Source of the DNA: Nocardioides sp. SYSU D00038
GTDB lineage: Bacteria > Actinomycetota > Actinomycetes > Propionibacteriales > Nocardioidaceae
Assembly (NCBI RefSeq): GCF_016924665.1
Contig: NZ_JAFFJT010000018.1
Span: 26,229-90,228 of the forward strand
Direction of reading: 5' to 3'
DNA: 64,000 nt
Shown piece by piece: positions 41,729 to 49,815 of this stretch (its first letter is position 1; every line of letters begins with the position of its first letter). The translations under genes were made by a program, and so were the position numbers. A model generated the notes under the pieces. That model saw only the letters and a program-made list of their open reading frames with translations, was not told the origin of the DNA and did no database searches.

Positions 41729-42949
41729 TCAGGCGAACAGCTTCTGGATGCGGGTGATGCCCTCGACGATGTCGTCGTCGCCCAGGGCGTAGGAGAACCG
41801 CAGGTAGCCGGGGGAGCCGAACGCCTCGCCCGGCACCGCCGCCACCTCGGCCCGCTCGAGGATGAACTCGGCGAGCTCGGCGGAGGTCTCGACCCGCACC
41901 CCGTCGTGCTCGCGGCCCAGCAGCCCCTTCACCGACGGGTAGGCGTAGAACGCGCCACCGGGGGTGGGGCAGTAGACGCCCTCGATCTCGTTGAGCATCG
42001 ACACGATCGTCTCGCGGCGCCGCGCGAACGCCGCCTTCATCTCCTCCACGGCTGAGAGGTCGCCCTCGAGAGCGGCGATGGCGGCGCGCTGGGCGACGTT
42101 GGCGACGTTGGACGTCGCGTGCGACTGGAGGTTGGTGGCGGCCTTGACCAGGTCGGCCGGGCCGACCATCCAGCCGACCCGCCAGCCGGTCATCGCGTAG
42201 GTCTTGGCGACGCCGTTGACGACCACGCAGTTGTCCTGGAGGAAGGGGCACAGCACCGGCATCGAGCCGGTGTCCTGCGGTCCGTCGGGGCCGTCGTAGA
42301 CGAGGTGCTCGTAGATCTCGTCGGTCAGCACCCACAGGTCGTTGTCCTCGACCCACTGCCCGATCGCGCGGATCTCGTCGGCGGTGTAGACGGCGCCGGT
42401 GGGGTTGGACGGCGAGACGAAGAGCAGCACCTTGGTGCGCTCGGTGCGGGCCGCCTCGAGCTGCTCGACGGTGACCTTGTAGTCCTGGGTCTCGTCGGCG
42501 AGGACCTCGACGGCCGTGCCGCCGGCGAGCTGGATCGCCTCCGGGTAGGTGGTCCAGTACGGCGCCGGCACGATCACCTCGTCGCCCGGGTCGAGCATCG
42601 CCGCGAAGGCGGCGTAGATGGCCTGCTTGCCGCCGTTGGTGATCAGCACCTGGGCGGGGGTCACCTCGAGCCCGCTGTCGCGGCGGGTCTTGTCGACGAT
42701 CGCCTGCTTGAGCTCGGGCAGCCCGCCGGCGGGGGTGTAGCGGTGGTTGCGGGGCTCGCGGCACGCCTCGACCGCCGCGTCGACGATGTAGTCCGGGGTC
42801 GGGAAGTCGGGCTCGCCGGCGCCGAAGCCGATGACCGGGCGACCCTCCGCCTTCAGCGCCTTGGCCTTCGCGTCCACCTTGAGGGTGGCCGACTCGGCGA
42901 TGGCGCCGATGCGCTGGGAGACTCGTCGTTCGCGGGGGTTGCTGGTCAT
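41729..42949 (-). CDS. aspC: Pyridoxal phosphate-dependent aspartate aminotransferase
   Basis: The 406-residue class I aminotransferase contains [34 protein letters not shown], the PLP-contacting [26 protein letters not shown], and the Lys-bearing [17 protein letters not shown], matching subgroup I-gamma aspartate aminotransferases. It interconverts aspartate and oxaloacetate with glutamate. In many actinobacteria aspC lies just upstream of and divergent from tRNA-Trp-secE, as here. The ATG at 42949 was preferred over longer readings that lack a ribosome binding site. It heads the leftward operon aspC-add-small membrane protein. Confidence 0.93.
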   Translation of the reverse strand: MTSNPRERRVSQRIGAIAESATLKVDAKAKALKAEGRPVIGFGAGEPDFPTPDYIVDAAVEACREPRNHRYTPAGGLPELKQAIVDKTRRDSGLEVTPAQVLITNGGKQAIYAAFAAMLDPGDEVIVPAPYWTTYPEAIQLAGGTAVEVLADETQDYKVTVEQLEAARTERTKVLLFVSPSNPTGAVYTADEIRAIGQWVEDNDLWVLTDEIYEHLVYDGPDGPQDTGSMPVLCPFLQDNCVVVNGVAKTYAMTGWRVGWMVGPADLVKAATNLQSHATSNVANVAQRAAIAALEGDLSAVEEMKAAFARRRETIVSMLNEIEGVYCPTPGGAFYAYPSVKGLLGREHDGVRVETSAELAEFILERAEVAAVPGEAFGSPGYLRFSYALGDDDIVEGITRIQKLFA

Positions 42950-43039
42950 GGCCCCATCGTAGGCGGCGGCGGGGGTCGGCCCGCCACGAGGTTTGGGGCG
43001 CGGGGCGCACCGGCCCCGGGTCCGGGCCGGTGCTGCGGT

Positions 43040-43069
43040 TTGGACGGTGCGTGCGCGGCCCCGTAGACT
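43040..43069 (+). promoter_or_regulatory. Promoter of the tRNA-Trp-secE-nusG transcript
   Basis: TTGGAC (43040-43045) and TAGACT (43064-43069) are spaced by 18 bp, close to the housekeeping sigma consensus. The start site would be about 43076, about 80 bp before tRNA-Trp. The divergent aspC start lies 91 bp to the left. Confidence 0.7.
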
Positions 43070-43154
43070 TCCACGGCGGTGGCTCTCCTCCATGCTGAGG
43101 CATGCCCTGACCTCGGTCGGGGACCAGGTCCTCGGACCGGGGCGAGACCGACCT

Positions 43155-43227
43155 AGGGCACTAGCTCAACTGGCAGAGCATCGGTCTCCAAAACCGAAGG
43201 TTGGGGGTTCAAGTCCCTCGTGCCCTG
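43155..43227 (+). tRNA. tRNA-Trp (CCA)
   Basis: The 73-nt gene has acceptor AGGGCAC/GTGCCCT, D arm TAGCTCAACTGGCAGAGC, anticodon stem TCGGT/ACCGA with loop CTCCAAA (anticodon CCA), and T arm GGGGG-TTCAAGT-CCCTC. CCA is not encoded. Placement directly before secE is the actinobacterial order. Confidence 0.97.
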
Positions 43228-43310
43228 CGAGAGCAGGACGACCAACCGGGTCAGCCGATCCGGTGCAGGCAACGGGCCGGCCGGGAGGCCGACCGGAGAC
43301 GAGGAGTGAC

Positions 43311-43547
43311 GTGGCGGACAAGGCAGTCCGGAGCGAGTCGGGCGAGCAGAAGCGCACCGGCCCTTCGACGTTCTACCGCCAGGTGGTCGCCGAGCTGCGC
43401 AAGGTCGTGTGGCCCACGCAGGAGCAGCTGATCACCTACTTCTTCGTGGTGATGATCTTCGTCGTCGTGATGATGGCGCTGATCTCGGCCCTCGACCTGG
43501 GCTTCGGCAAGCTCGCCTTCGAGGTCTTCGGGGGACGCGGCGACTGA
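43311..43547 (+). CDS. secE: Preprotein translocase subunit SecE
   Basis: The 78-residue protein has a charged N-terminus, the SecE motif [21 protein letters not shown], and one membrane helix (about 42-64: [23 protein letters not shown]). It is the single-span form typical of actinobacteria and clamps SecY in the translocon. The GTG at 43311 has GAGGAG 5 nt upstream. It lies between tRNA-Trp and nusG. Confidence 0.95.
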   Translation: MADKAVRSESGEQKRTGPSTFYRQVVAELRKVVWPTQEQLITYFFVVMIFVVVMMALISALDLGFGKLAFEVFGGRGD

Positions 43548-43608
43548 GCCGCCCGCCGGGGCCGCCCGGACCGCAGGACCACGCACAACCCAACTGATGG
43601 AGCAGCAC

Positions 43609-44613
43609 GTGTCGGAGCAGAACGTCCCGATCGACGACGCCGTCGAGGCGACCGAGCCCGTCGACGCAGTCGACCCGGTCGAGACCACGGACGAGTCCAC
43701 CGACGACCTCGAGGCGGCCGCGGCCGCCGAGCCGGGCGACGTCGAGGAGCCCACCTGGGGCGAGTCCGAGGAGGGCGCGCCCGAGGGTGCGACCGCCGAG
43801 GCCACCGAGGACGGCACCGACGACCCGGCCGACGACGTCTCCGCCGAGGCGGTCGACGCCGTCGTCGCCGACGACACCGCCGACGCCGAGCTCGACACCC
43901 TGGCCGACGACGAGGCCGACCTCGACGACGCCCCGGCCGACGTGGCCGCGGAGATCGAGGAGGAGGCCGCCGTCGAGGCCCCGGAGGACGCGGTCGCGGC
44001 GTTCCGCGCCGAGCTCGAGATGCTGCCTGGGGAGTGGTACGTCGTCCACACCTACTCCGGCATGGAGAACCGGGTGAAGTCCAACCTGGAGAACCGGATC
44101 ATCTCCCTCAACATGGAGGACTACATCCACGACATCCGCGTCCCCACCGAGGAGGTCGCGGAGATCAAGAACGGCCAGCGCAAGATGGTCAAGCGGACCG
44201 TCCTGCCCGGCTACGTCCTCGTGCGGATGGACCTCACCGACGAGTCGTGGGCCGCCGTGCGCCACACCCCGTCGGTCACCGGCTTCGTCGGCCACAGCCA
44301 CCAGCCGGTGCCGCTCAGCCTCGACGAGGTCGAGGGCATGCTCGCCCCCGCGATCGTCCGCCAGGCCGAGGCCGAGGCCGCCGCAGCCGGCGGCCCCGTC
44401 GCGGCCGGCTCCGCCACCACCGCCAAGAAGCCCGTCGAGGTCGCCGACTTCTCCGTCGACGACTCGGTGCTGGTGGTCGACGGTGCGTTCGCCACGCTGC
44501 ACGCCACGATCACCGAGATCAACGCCGAGTCGCAGCGGGTCAAGGCGCTCATCGAGATCTTCGGCCGCGAGACCCCCGTCGAGCTGTCGTTCAGCCAGAT
44601 CCAGCGCGTCTGA
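43609..44613 (+). CDS. nusG: Transcription termination/antitermination protein NusG with a long acidic N-terminus
   Basis: The 334-residue protein starts with about 135 residues dominated by Asp, Glu and Ala, then the NGN domain (about 140-235: [26 protein letters not shown] ... [13 protein letters not shown]). A linker follows, then the KOW domain (about 280-334: [11 protein letters not shown] ... [17 protein letters not shown]). NusG links RNA polymerase to Rho and to ribosomes. The GTG at 43609 has GGAG 6 nt upstream; an ATG at 43597 would add four residues. Acidic extensions occur in actinobacterial NusG, but this one is long. Confidence 0.94.
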   Translation: MSEQNVPIDDAVEATEPVDAVDPVETTDESTDDLEAAAAAEPGDVEEPTWGESEEGAPEGATAEATEDGTDDPADDVSAEAVDAVVADDTADAELDTLADDEADLDDAPADVAAEIEEEAAVEAPEDAVAAFRAELEMLPGEWYVVHTYSGMENRVKSNLENRIISLNMEDYIHDIRVPTEEVAEIKNGQRKMVKRTVLPGYVLVRMDLTDESWAAVRHTPSVTGFVGHSHQPVPLSLDEVEGMLAPAIVRQAEAEAAAAGGPVAAGSATTAKKPVEVADFSVDDSVLVVDGAFATLHATITEINAESQRVKALIEIFGRETPVELSFSQIQRV

Positions 44614-44730
44614 GGCGCGTCCCGAAACCTCAGGTAGGAGTGCCACGGCACCGACCACCACGATTTCGTCCTGACGCGGCACCGGAGCAGAATGGTCCGG
44701 TTGCCCGGCAGGGCAGCCAGGTTGCACCAG

Positions 44731-44764
44731 GTGGCAGAGGGCCTCCCGCCCTCGTCATGACCAC
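44731..44764 (+). promoter_or_regulatory. Candidate ribosomal protein L1 binding site (upstream of rplK)
   Basis: GTGGCAGAGGGC pairs through GGGC/GCCC across a CTCCC loop and ends TCATGACCAC. The GTGG...GACCAC frame with an internal GC stem is the mRNA mimic of the 23S rRNA L1 site. It lies 22 bp before the rplK start within the 173-bp gap after nusG. Feedback repression by RplA is inferred from the motif. Confidence 0.6.
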
Positions 44765-44786
44765 GAGAAGAAAGAGAACATCGAGG

Positions 44787-45215
44787 ATGCCTCCCAAGAA
44801 GAAGATCGCTGCGCTCGTCAAGGTGCAGCTGCAGGCCGCGTCGGCGACGCCGGCCCCGCCCGTCGGTACCGCCCTCGGTCCCCACGGCGTCAACATCATG
44901 GACTTCTGCAAGGCCTACAACGCGCAGACCGAGTCCCTCCGCGGCAACGTCATTCCGGTCGAGATCACCATCTACGAGGACCGGACCTTCGACTTCATCA
45001 CCAAGACGCCGCCGGCCGCCGAGCTGATCAAGAAGGCCGCCGGGCTGAGCAAGGGCTCGGGCGTCCCGCACAAGGAGAAGGTCGGCAAGCTGACCAAGGA
45101 CCAGGTGCGCGAGATCGCCCAGACCAAGCTGCCCGACCTCAACGCCAACGACATCGACGCCGCGATGAAGATCGTCGAGGGCACCGCCCGCTCCATGGGC
45201 ATCACCACCGACTGA
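44787..45215 (+). CDS. rplK: 50S ribosomal protein L11
   Basis: The 142-residue protein has the L11 N-terminus with [35 protein letters not shown] and the rRNA-binding C-terminal domain ([14 protein letters not shown] ... [25 protein letters not shown]). It forms the GTPase-associated centre together with L10 and L12 and is the thiopeptide target. The ATG at 44787 gives the standard length. It lies between nusG and rplA, with a candidate L1 site on each side. Confidence 0.97.
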   Translation: MPPKKKIAALVKVQLQAASATPAPPVGTALGPHGVNIMDFCKAYNAQTESLRGNVIPVEITIYEDRTFDFITKTPPAAELIKKAAGLSKGSGVPHKEKVGKLTKDQVREIAQTKLPDLNANDIDAAMKIVEGTARSMGITTD

Positions 45216-45238
45216 GCGACCCCTCAGCTTGTAGTCCC

Positions 45239-45270
45239 GTGGCAGGGCCGCGCTGGCCCACTCAGACCAC
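45239..45270 (+). promoter_or_regulatory. Second candidate L1 binding site (between rplK and rplA)
   Basis: GTGGCAGGGCC pairs via GGGCC/GGCCC around a GCGCT loop and ends CTCAGACCAC, repeating the GTGGCAG...GACCAC frame of the site at 44731. It lies 30 bp before rplA, so it could give separate feedback on rplA. Inferred from motif similarity between the two sites. Confidence 0.55.
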
Positions 45271-45300
45271 ATCTGGCACGACAGAGAAGAGAACCCAGAC

Positions 45301-46014
45301 ATGCAGCGCAGCAAGACCTACCGCGCGGCGGCCGAGCAGTTCGACCGCAACGAGCTCCACGCCCCGCTGGCCGCGATCAAGATCGCCAAGAGCACGAGCA
45401 AGAAGAAGTTCGACGAGACCGTCGACGTGGTCATGCGCCTCGGCGTCGACCCCCGCAAGGCGGACCAGATGGTCCGCGGCACGGTCAACCTGCCCCACGG
45501 CACCGGCAAGACCGCCCGCGTCCTGGTGTTCGCGAACGCCGACAAGGCCGAGGCCGCCCGTGAGGCCGGCGCCGACGTCGTCGGTGGCGACGAGCTGATC
45601 GAGAAGGTCAACGGCGGCTGGCTCGAGTTCGACGCCGTCGTCGCGACCCCCGACATGATGGGCAAGGTCGGCCGCCTCGGCCGCGTGCTCGGCCCCCGCG
45701 GCCTGATGCCGAACCCCAAGACCGGCACGGTGACCCCCGACGTCGCCAAGGCCGTGACGGACATCAAGGGCGGCAAGATCGAGTTCCGCGTCGACCGCCA
45801 CGCCAACCTGCACTTCATCATCGGCAAGGCCTCCTTCTCGGAGACCCAGCTCGCGGAGAACTACGCCTCGGCGCTCGAGGAGGTGCTGCGGCTCAAGCCC
45901 GCCAGCTCCAAGGGCCGCTACATCAAGAAGGTCACGGTCTCCACGACCATGGGCCCGGGCGTCCAGGTCGACCCCAACCGCACCAAGAACGTCGCGGAGG
46001 AGGACGAGGCCTGA
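45301..46014 (+). CDS. rplA: 50S ribosomal protein L1
   Basis: The 237-residue protein shows L1 motifs: [78 protein letters not shown], and a C-terminal [16 protein letters not shown]. It forms the mobile L1 stalk and represses its own operon by binding mRNA. It has an AGAAGAGA ribosome binding site. A 36-bp palindromic terminator follows after 19 bp. Confidence 0.97.
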   Translation: MQRSKTYRAAAEQFDRNELHAPLAAIKIAKSTSKKKFDETVDVVMRLGVDPRKADQMVRGTVNLPHGTGKTARVLVFANADKAEAAREAGADVVGGDELIEKVNGGWLEFDAVVATPDMMGKVGRLGRVLGPRGLMPNPKTGTVTPDVAKAVTDIKGGKIEFRVDRHANLHFIIGKASFSETQLAENYASALEEVLRLKPASSKGRYIKKVTVSTTMGPGVQVDPNRTKNVAEEDEA

Positions 46015-46033
46015 GCCTCGCCCCAGCCGCTCC

Positions 46034-46069
46034 CGACGCCCCGGTCACCTGCAGGTGACCGGGGCGTCG
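46034..46069. terminator. 36-bp perfect palindrome terminator
   Basis: Positions 46034-46051 are the exact reverse complement of 46052-46069 (core GTCACCTGCAGGTGAC). It lies in the 74-bp convergent gap between rplA and the cupin gene, so it probably stops both transcripts. Confidence 0.85.
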
Positions 46070-46088
46070 TGCTGCTCGGGGCGGCTGC

Positions 46089-46463
46089 TCACAACGCCCA
46101 GGGCGGCGTGCCGACCACGGTCCCGTCGGCGGTGGTCGCGGTGAAGCCGGCCCGGATGGCGACGTGCACCCGCGCCGGCGTGCTGCCGGGGTTGGCGACC
46201 TGGATCGGCTCGCCGGCCGGCACCACGACCACGTCGCCGGCGCGCGCCTCCGGCGCGTCGGGTCGGGTGCGGATACGGCCTTCGACGACGAGGAACACCT
46301 CGTCGGCGTCGAGGGTGTGCGGCTCCGGGGACTCCAGTCCCGGCTCGAGCGTGAGCAACCAGGCGCAGAGCTGCTCGGAGCCGCGGCTGGGGGCCGCGAG
46401 GGCGGTGAAGGTGATGCCGGGCAGCTCGAAGGTGGCGGCTTGGGCGGCGGGGATGACGGGCAC
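46089..46463 (-). CDS. Single-domain cupin protein
   Basis: The 124-residue protein has a cupin barrel: LCAWLLTLEPGLESPEPHTLDADEVFLVVEGRIRTRPD (motif 1 with His and Glu ligands) and AGDVVVVPAGEPIQVANPGSTPARVHVA (motif 2, with the expected His replaced by Gln). Such proteins bind small ligands or isomerise sugars. The GTG start has GAGGAG upstream. It is divergent from a MarR gene across a 26-bp palindrome, so it is probably the regulated partner. Substrate is unknown. Confidence 0.78.
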   Translation of the reverse strand: MPVIPAAQAATFELPGITFTALAAPSRGSEQLCAWLLTLEPGLESPEPHTLDADEVFLVVEGRIRTRPDAPEARAGDVVVVPAGEPIQVANPGSTPARVHVAIRAGFTATTADGTVVGTPPWAL

Positions 46464-46483
46464 GACGGCTCCTCGGAGATAGA

Positions 46484-46509
46484 CAAGCGCACTTGAACAA
46501 GTGCGCTTG
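46484..46509. promoter_or_regulatory. 26-bp double palindrome operator between cupin and MarR genes
   Basis: CAAGCGCACTTG-AA-CAAGTGCGCTTG is a perfect 12-bp inverted repeat with a 2-nt spacer, and each arm is itself bounded by CAAG...CTTG. It lies 20 bp from the cupin start and 14 bp from the MarR start, just upstream of the TAGGAT box (46512-46517) of the MarR gene. A MarR dimer, or two dimers, probably binds here to control both genes. Confidence 0.75.
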
Positions 46510-46523
46510 ACTAGGATGCCGCC

Positions 46524-47006
46524 GTGGCCCAGTCGACGCAACCCCCGGCCGTCCCCCGCGACCTCGGGATCCTTGTCCTGCTCGCCTACCAGGGCTTCGT
46601 CCGCGGCCTGCACGAGGAGATGGCGGTGCAGGGGTACGACGACCTCGGTCACGCCGACGGGGTGATGTTCCGGATGCTGCACGTGGCGCCGCAGACGGTC
46701 AGCGTGCTGGCCGGCAAGCTCGGCATCAGCAAGCAGGGCACCGCCCAGATCGTCGACGACATGGAGGCGCGCGGCTACGTCGTCCGCCGCCCCGACCCCG
46801 CCGACGCGCGCGCCCGGCTGGTCGAGCTGAGCGCCCGCGGGCGGGCGGCGCTGGGCGTGGCTCGGGCCTACCACGCCGCCTACGAGGAGCGCCTGGTCGG
46901 GCAGTACGGCGAGGGCGCGCTCGCCGGGGTGCGGACGGTGCTCGAGGGGATGGCGGGCTCGGCGCCCACCGGGCTCGACAAGGAGCTGCGCAGCCTCTAC
47001 CTCTGA
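46524..47006 (+). CDS. MarR family transcriptional regulator
   Basis: The 160-residue protein has the winged-helix core [60 protein letters not shown], with flanking dimer helices. The K-Q-G-T-A-Q recognition helix is typical. The GTG lies 6 nt after TAGGAT, so it is probably leaderless and its promoter touches the adjacent palindrome, implying autorepression. It also sits directly before the rplJ promoter. Confidence 0.88.
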   Translation: MAQSTQPPAVPRDLGILVLLAYQGFVRGLHEEMAVQGYDDLGHADGVMFRMLHVAPQTVSVLAGKLGISKQGTAQIVDDMEARGYVVRRPDPADARARLVELSARGRAALGVARAYHAAYEERLVGQYGEGALAGVRTVLEGMAGSAPTGLDKELRSLYL

Positions 47007-47013
47007 CCTCGAT

Positions 47014-47042
47014 TTGGTGCACCCGCCGCACGCCCGTACTGT
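47014..47042 (+). promoter_or_regulatory. rplJ-rplL promoter
   Basis: TTGGTG (47014-47019) and TACTGT (47037-47042) are spaced by 17 bp, matching the housekeeping sigma consensus. A start at about 47049 leaves a leader of roughly 170 nt before rplJ. Confidence 0.7.
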
Positions 47043-47048
47043 TCTCCA

Positions 47049-47221
47049 CAGAAACCAGAGACCGCCGGTTGTCAGGCTGCGCACGCAGCTCGACCGAAGG
47101 TGCCGCGGAAGCGGACGGCCAGCGCAGGATTTCAGAGCAGCGACACTCCGCCCTGAGCCTGTGCTCGGGGCGTTCGTCTTCTCCGGGGCCAGGGGCGGTC
47201 TCCCAGTCCGGAAGGAGACCC
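47049..47221 (+). ncRNA. Ribosomal L10 leader (autoregulatory mRNA element)
   Basis: The roughly 170-nt untranslated stretch between the promoter and rplJ includes AAACCAGAGACCGCCGG near the 5' end, a text commonly seen in actinobacterial rplJ leaders, and several short complementary segments. L10(L12)4 normally binds such leaders to repress its own operon. Recognition is by position and partial motif only. Confidence 0.5.
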
Positions 47222-47923
47222 ATGGCGCGGGCAGACAAGCAGGCCGCCGTCGCGGAGATCGTTGAGTCGTTCAACGACGCCGCCGGTGCCGTGCTGACCG
47301 AGTACCGCGGTCTCACCGTCAAGGAGCTGCAGGACCTCCGCCGCTCCCTCGGTGCGAACGCTGATTACGCCGTGGTCAAGAACACGCTGGCCAAGATCGC
47401 CGCCAACGAGGTGGGCATCTCCGGCTTCGACGACCTGCTGACCGGCCCGACCGCGATCGCCTTCATCAACGGCGACGTGGTCGAGGCGGCCAAGGGTCTG
47501 CGTGACTTTGCCAAGGCCAACCCCGCCCTCGTCATCAAGGGCGGCGTCCTGGACGGCAACATCCTCGACGCGCAGGAGGTCGCCAAGCTGGCCGACCTCG
47601 AGTCGCGCGAGGTCCTGTTGGGCAAGCTGGCCGGCGCGATGCTCGCGTCGCTCAGCCAGGCCGTCTACCTGCTCAACGCTCCGATCGCCCAGGCCGCCCG
47701 TCTCGCGGGTGCGCTGCAGGCGAAGGCCGAGCAGGACCCCTCGATCCTCGCAGGTGGTGCGGGCGAGCCCGCCGCCGCCGAGGAGGCCCCGGCCGAGGAG
47801 GCCGCCCCCGAGGCGGCCGCCGAGACCGAGGCCCCCGCCGACGAGGCCGAGGCAGCGGAGGCTCCCGCCGAGGAGACCCCTGCCGCCGAGACCTCCGACG
47901 AGGGCGTAGCCACCGAGGCCTGA
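47222..47923 (+). CDS. rplJ: 50S ribosomal protein L10
   Basis: The 233-residue protein has the L10 core: [74 protein letters not shown] and [21 protein letters not shown]. The last about 55 residues are an Ala/Glu-rich tail ([19 protein letters not shown]), longer than in E. coli but usual in actinobacteria. GGAAGGAGA precedes the ATG at 47222. L10 anchors L12 dimers on the ribosomal stalk. rplL follows after 87 bp. Confidence 0.96.
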   Translation: MARADKQAAVAEIVESFNDAAGAVLTEYRGLTVKELQDLRRSLGANADYAVVKNTLAKIAANEVGISGFDDLLTGPTAIAFINGDVVEAAKGLRDFAKANPALVIKGGVLDGNILDAQEVAKLADLESREVLLGKLAGAMLASLSQAVYLLNAPIAQAARLAGALQAKAEQDPSILAGGAGEPAAAEEAPAEEAAPEAAAETEAPADEAEAAEAPAEETPAAETSDEGVATEA

Positions 47924-48010
47924 GCACCAGCTCGAGCCGACGTACCCACCACCTGAAACCCGGCCGACCCGGAACCCCGGAGCGGCCACCGAACGGAAGG
48001 AACCGCCATC

Positions 48011-48406
48011 ATGGCGAAGCTCAGCACCGACGAGCTGCTCGACGCGTTCAAGGAGATGACCCTCATTGAGCTGTCGGAGTTCGTGAAGCAGTTCGAGGAG
48101 ACCTTCGGCGTCACCGCCGCCGCCCCCGTCGCGGTCGCCGCGGCCCCTGCCGCTGGTGGCGCCGCCGCCGGCGGTGGTGCCGAGGAGGCCGCCCAGGACG
48201 AGTTCGACGTCATCCTGGAGGCCGCCGGCGACAAGAAGATCAACGTCATCAAGGAGGTGCGCGCCCTCACCTCGCTCGGCCTCAAGGAGGCCAAGGACCT
48301 GGTCGAGTCCGCGCCCAAGCCGATCCTCGAGAAGGTCGCCAAGGACGCCGCCGAGAAGGCCAAGGAGGCCCTCGAGGGCGCCGGGGCCACCGTCACCCTC
48401 AAGTGA
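48011..48406 (+). CDS. rplL: 50S ribosomal protein L7/L12
   Basis: The 131-residue protein has the dimerising N-terminus ([31 protein letters not shown]), an Ala/Gly hinge (about 38-60), and the C-terminal factor-binding domain ([40 protein letters not shown]). It recruits translation GTPases. GGAAGGAA lies 10 nt before the ATG. A strong terminator follows after 25 bp. Confidence 0.98.
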   Translation: MAKLSTDELLDAFKEMTLIELSEFVKQFEETFGVTAAAPVAVAAAPAAGGAAAGGGAEEAAQDEFDVILEAAGDKKINVIKEVRALTSLGLKEAKDLVESAPKPILEKVAKDAAEKAKEALEGAGATVTLK

Positions 48407-48431
48407 CGCTCCGCTAGTCACGCACCACCGC

Positions 48432-48471
48432 CCGGGGGCGGTCGACCGGTACGCCGGTCGGCCGCCCCCGG
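48432..48471. terminator. Strong terminator of rplJ-rplL
   Basis: CCGGGGGCGG-T-CGACCGG pairs with CCGGTCG-G-CCGCCCCCGG around the tetraloop TACG: 17 bp with a single T-G opposition. It lies 25 bp after rplL and has no U-tract. It is the most stable hairpin seen in the window and separates the ribosomal operon from the mce locus. Confidence 0.85.
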
Positions 48472-48483
48472 TCGCGTCCCGGT

Positions 48484-48622
48484 GCGCTGGTCGAGCAGCG
48501 ACGAGCGCCAGCGAGGAGCGTCCGTCGAGACCCCGCCGGCCGTACGCCGACCGTCCCCAGCGGAGGTTTGCCGTCTCACCGGGTCTCGACGACGCTCGCT
48601 GGCGCTCGCTGCTCGACCAGCG
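48484..48622. repeat. Inverted pair of interspersed palindromic repeats after rplL
   Basis: A forward copy (48484-48532, GCGCTGGTCGAGCAGCGACG ... CGTCGAGACC) and an inverted copy (48582-48622, GGTCTCGACGACGCTCGC ... GCTCGACCAGCG) face each other across about 50 bp, so together they could form one large cruciform. They occupy the first part of the 446-bp gap between rplL and the mce ATPase gene. The remainder of that gap (48623-48852) holds no feature I can support beyond a presumed promoter for the mce operon. Confidence 0.8.
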
Positions 48623-48852
48623 GCGATGTCGGGACTGACCTGCAGGTCCGCAAGGTCTCGGGATGGTCTCGGGTCTCGGCGTCACCGTGACGGACACCGC
48701 ATTTCCGCGTAACCTCGCCGCCGTACGTCCGTTGTTACTCACGGGTGTGGTGCGGTGCAGGTCCACAGCCGTGCTGCCCGGTGGGCGGACGGCGACAGCT
48801 CTGCATGGGGACCGCAGCACGGTCGGGTTGGCCGAAGTCAAGGGAGTGCGAC

Positions 48853-49806
48853 ATGGGCGTGGAGATCAGGGTCGAGGACCTCTCGAAGTCCTTCGGCAAG
48901 CAGCTGATCTGGGGAGACGTGACGCTGACCGTTCCTGCCGGCGAGATCTGCGTCATGCTCGGCCCGTCCGGCACCGGCAAGTCGGTCTTCCTCAAGACCC
49001 TCATCGGCCTGCTCAAGCCCGACCAGGGCTCGATCGTCATCGAGGGCACCGACATCGCGAGCTGCTCCGAGAAGGAGCTCTACGAGATCCGCAAGCTGTT
49101 CGGCGTGCTGTTCCAGGACGGCGCGATGTTCGGCTCGATGAACCTCTACGACAACGTCGCCTTCCCGCTGCGCGAGCACACCAAGAAGAGCGAGTCCGAC
49201 ATCCGCTCCATCGTGATGGAGAAGATGGACCTCGTCGGCCTGATCGGCGCCGAGGACAAGCTGCCCGGCGAGATCTCCGGCGGCATGCGCAAGCGGGCCG
49301 GCCTGGCCCGCGCGCTGGTGCTCGACCCGGAGATCGTGCTCTTCGACGAGCCCGACTCGGGCCTCGACCCCGTCCGCACGGCGTTCCTGAACCAGCTGAT
49401 CGTCGACCTCAACGCCCAGATCGACGCGACGTTCCTCATCGTCACCCACGACATCAACACCGCCCGCACCGTGCCCGACAACATCGGGCTGCTCTACCAC
49501 CGCCACCTGGCGATGTTCGGGCCGCGGGAGATGCTGCTCAGCTCCGAGGAGCCGGTGGTGCGCCAGTTCCTCAACGCCCAGAAGGTCGGCCCGATCGGCA
49601 TGTCCGAGGAGAAGGACGCCGACGAGCTCGAGGCCGAGAAGGACCAGGAGCTCCCGCCGCTGCCGCCGATCCCGCTCCAGCTCGAGCCCTCCAACGGCAT
49701 CCCGCGCCGCAGCCAGCGCGACCCCGGCGCCTGGTGCCGCGAGAACGGCGTGACCCCGCCCCCGGGGTCGTTCTCGGAGAACATGACCATGGTGACGGGA
49801 GCCTGA
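48853..49806 (+). CDS. mceG: Mce transporter ATPase (MceG/Mkl, MlaF-like)
   Basis: The 317-residue ABC ATPase has Walker A GPSGTGKS, the Q-loop in FGVLFQDGAMFGSMNLYDNVAFPL, signature ISGGMRKRAGLARAL, and Walker B VLFDEPDSGLDPVR. The D-E-P-D-S-G-L-D variant is characteristic of Mkl/MlaF. A C-terminal extension of about 65 residues (ending near LEPSNGIPRRSQRDPGAW) matches mycobacterial Mkl. It energises lipid uptake through YrbE permeases and Mce proteins. In M. tuberculosis mkl (Rv0655) lies alone between rplL and rpoB; here it heads the full operon. The ATG follows AGGGAG. Confidence 0.93.
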   Translation: MGVEIRVEDLSKSFGKQLIWGDVTLTVPAGEICVMLGPSGTGKSVFLKTLIGLLKPDQGSIVIEGTDIASCSEKELYEIRKLFGVLFQDGAMFGSMNLYDNVAFPLREHTKKSESDIRSIVMEKMDLVGLIGAEDKLPGEISGGMRKRAGLARALVLDPEIVLFDEPDSGLDPVRTAFLNQLIVDLNAQIDATFLIVTHDINTARTVPDNIGLLYHRHLAMFGPREMLLSSEEPVVRQFLNAQKVGPIGMSEEKDADELEAEKDQELPPLPPIPLQLEPSNGIPRRSQRDPGAWCRENGVTPPPGSFSENMTMVTGA

Positions 49807-49815
49807 CCCCCTCCG

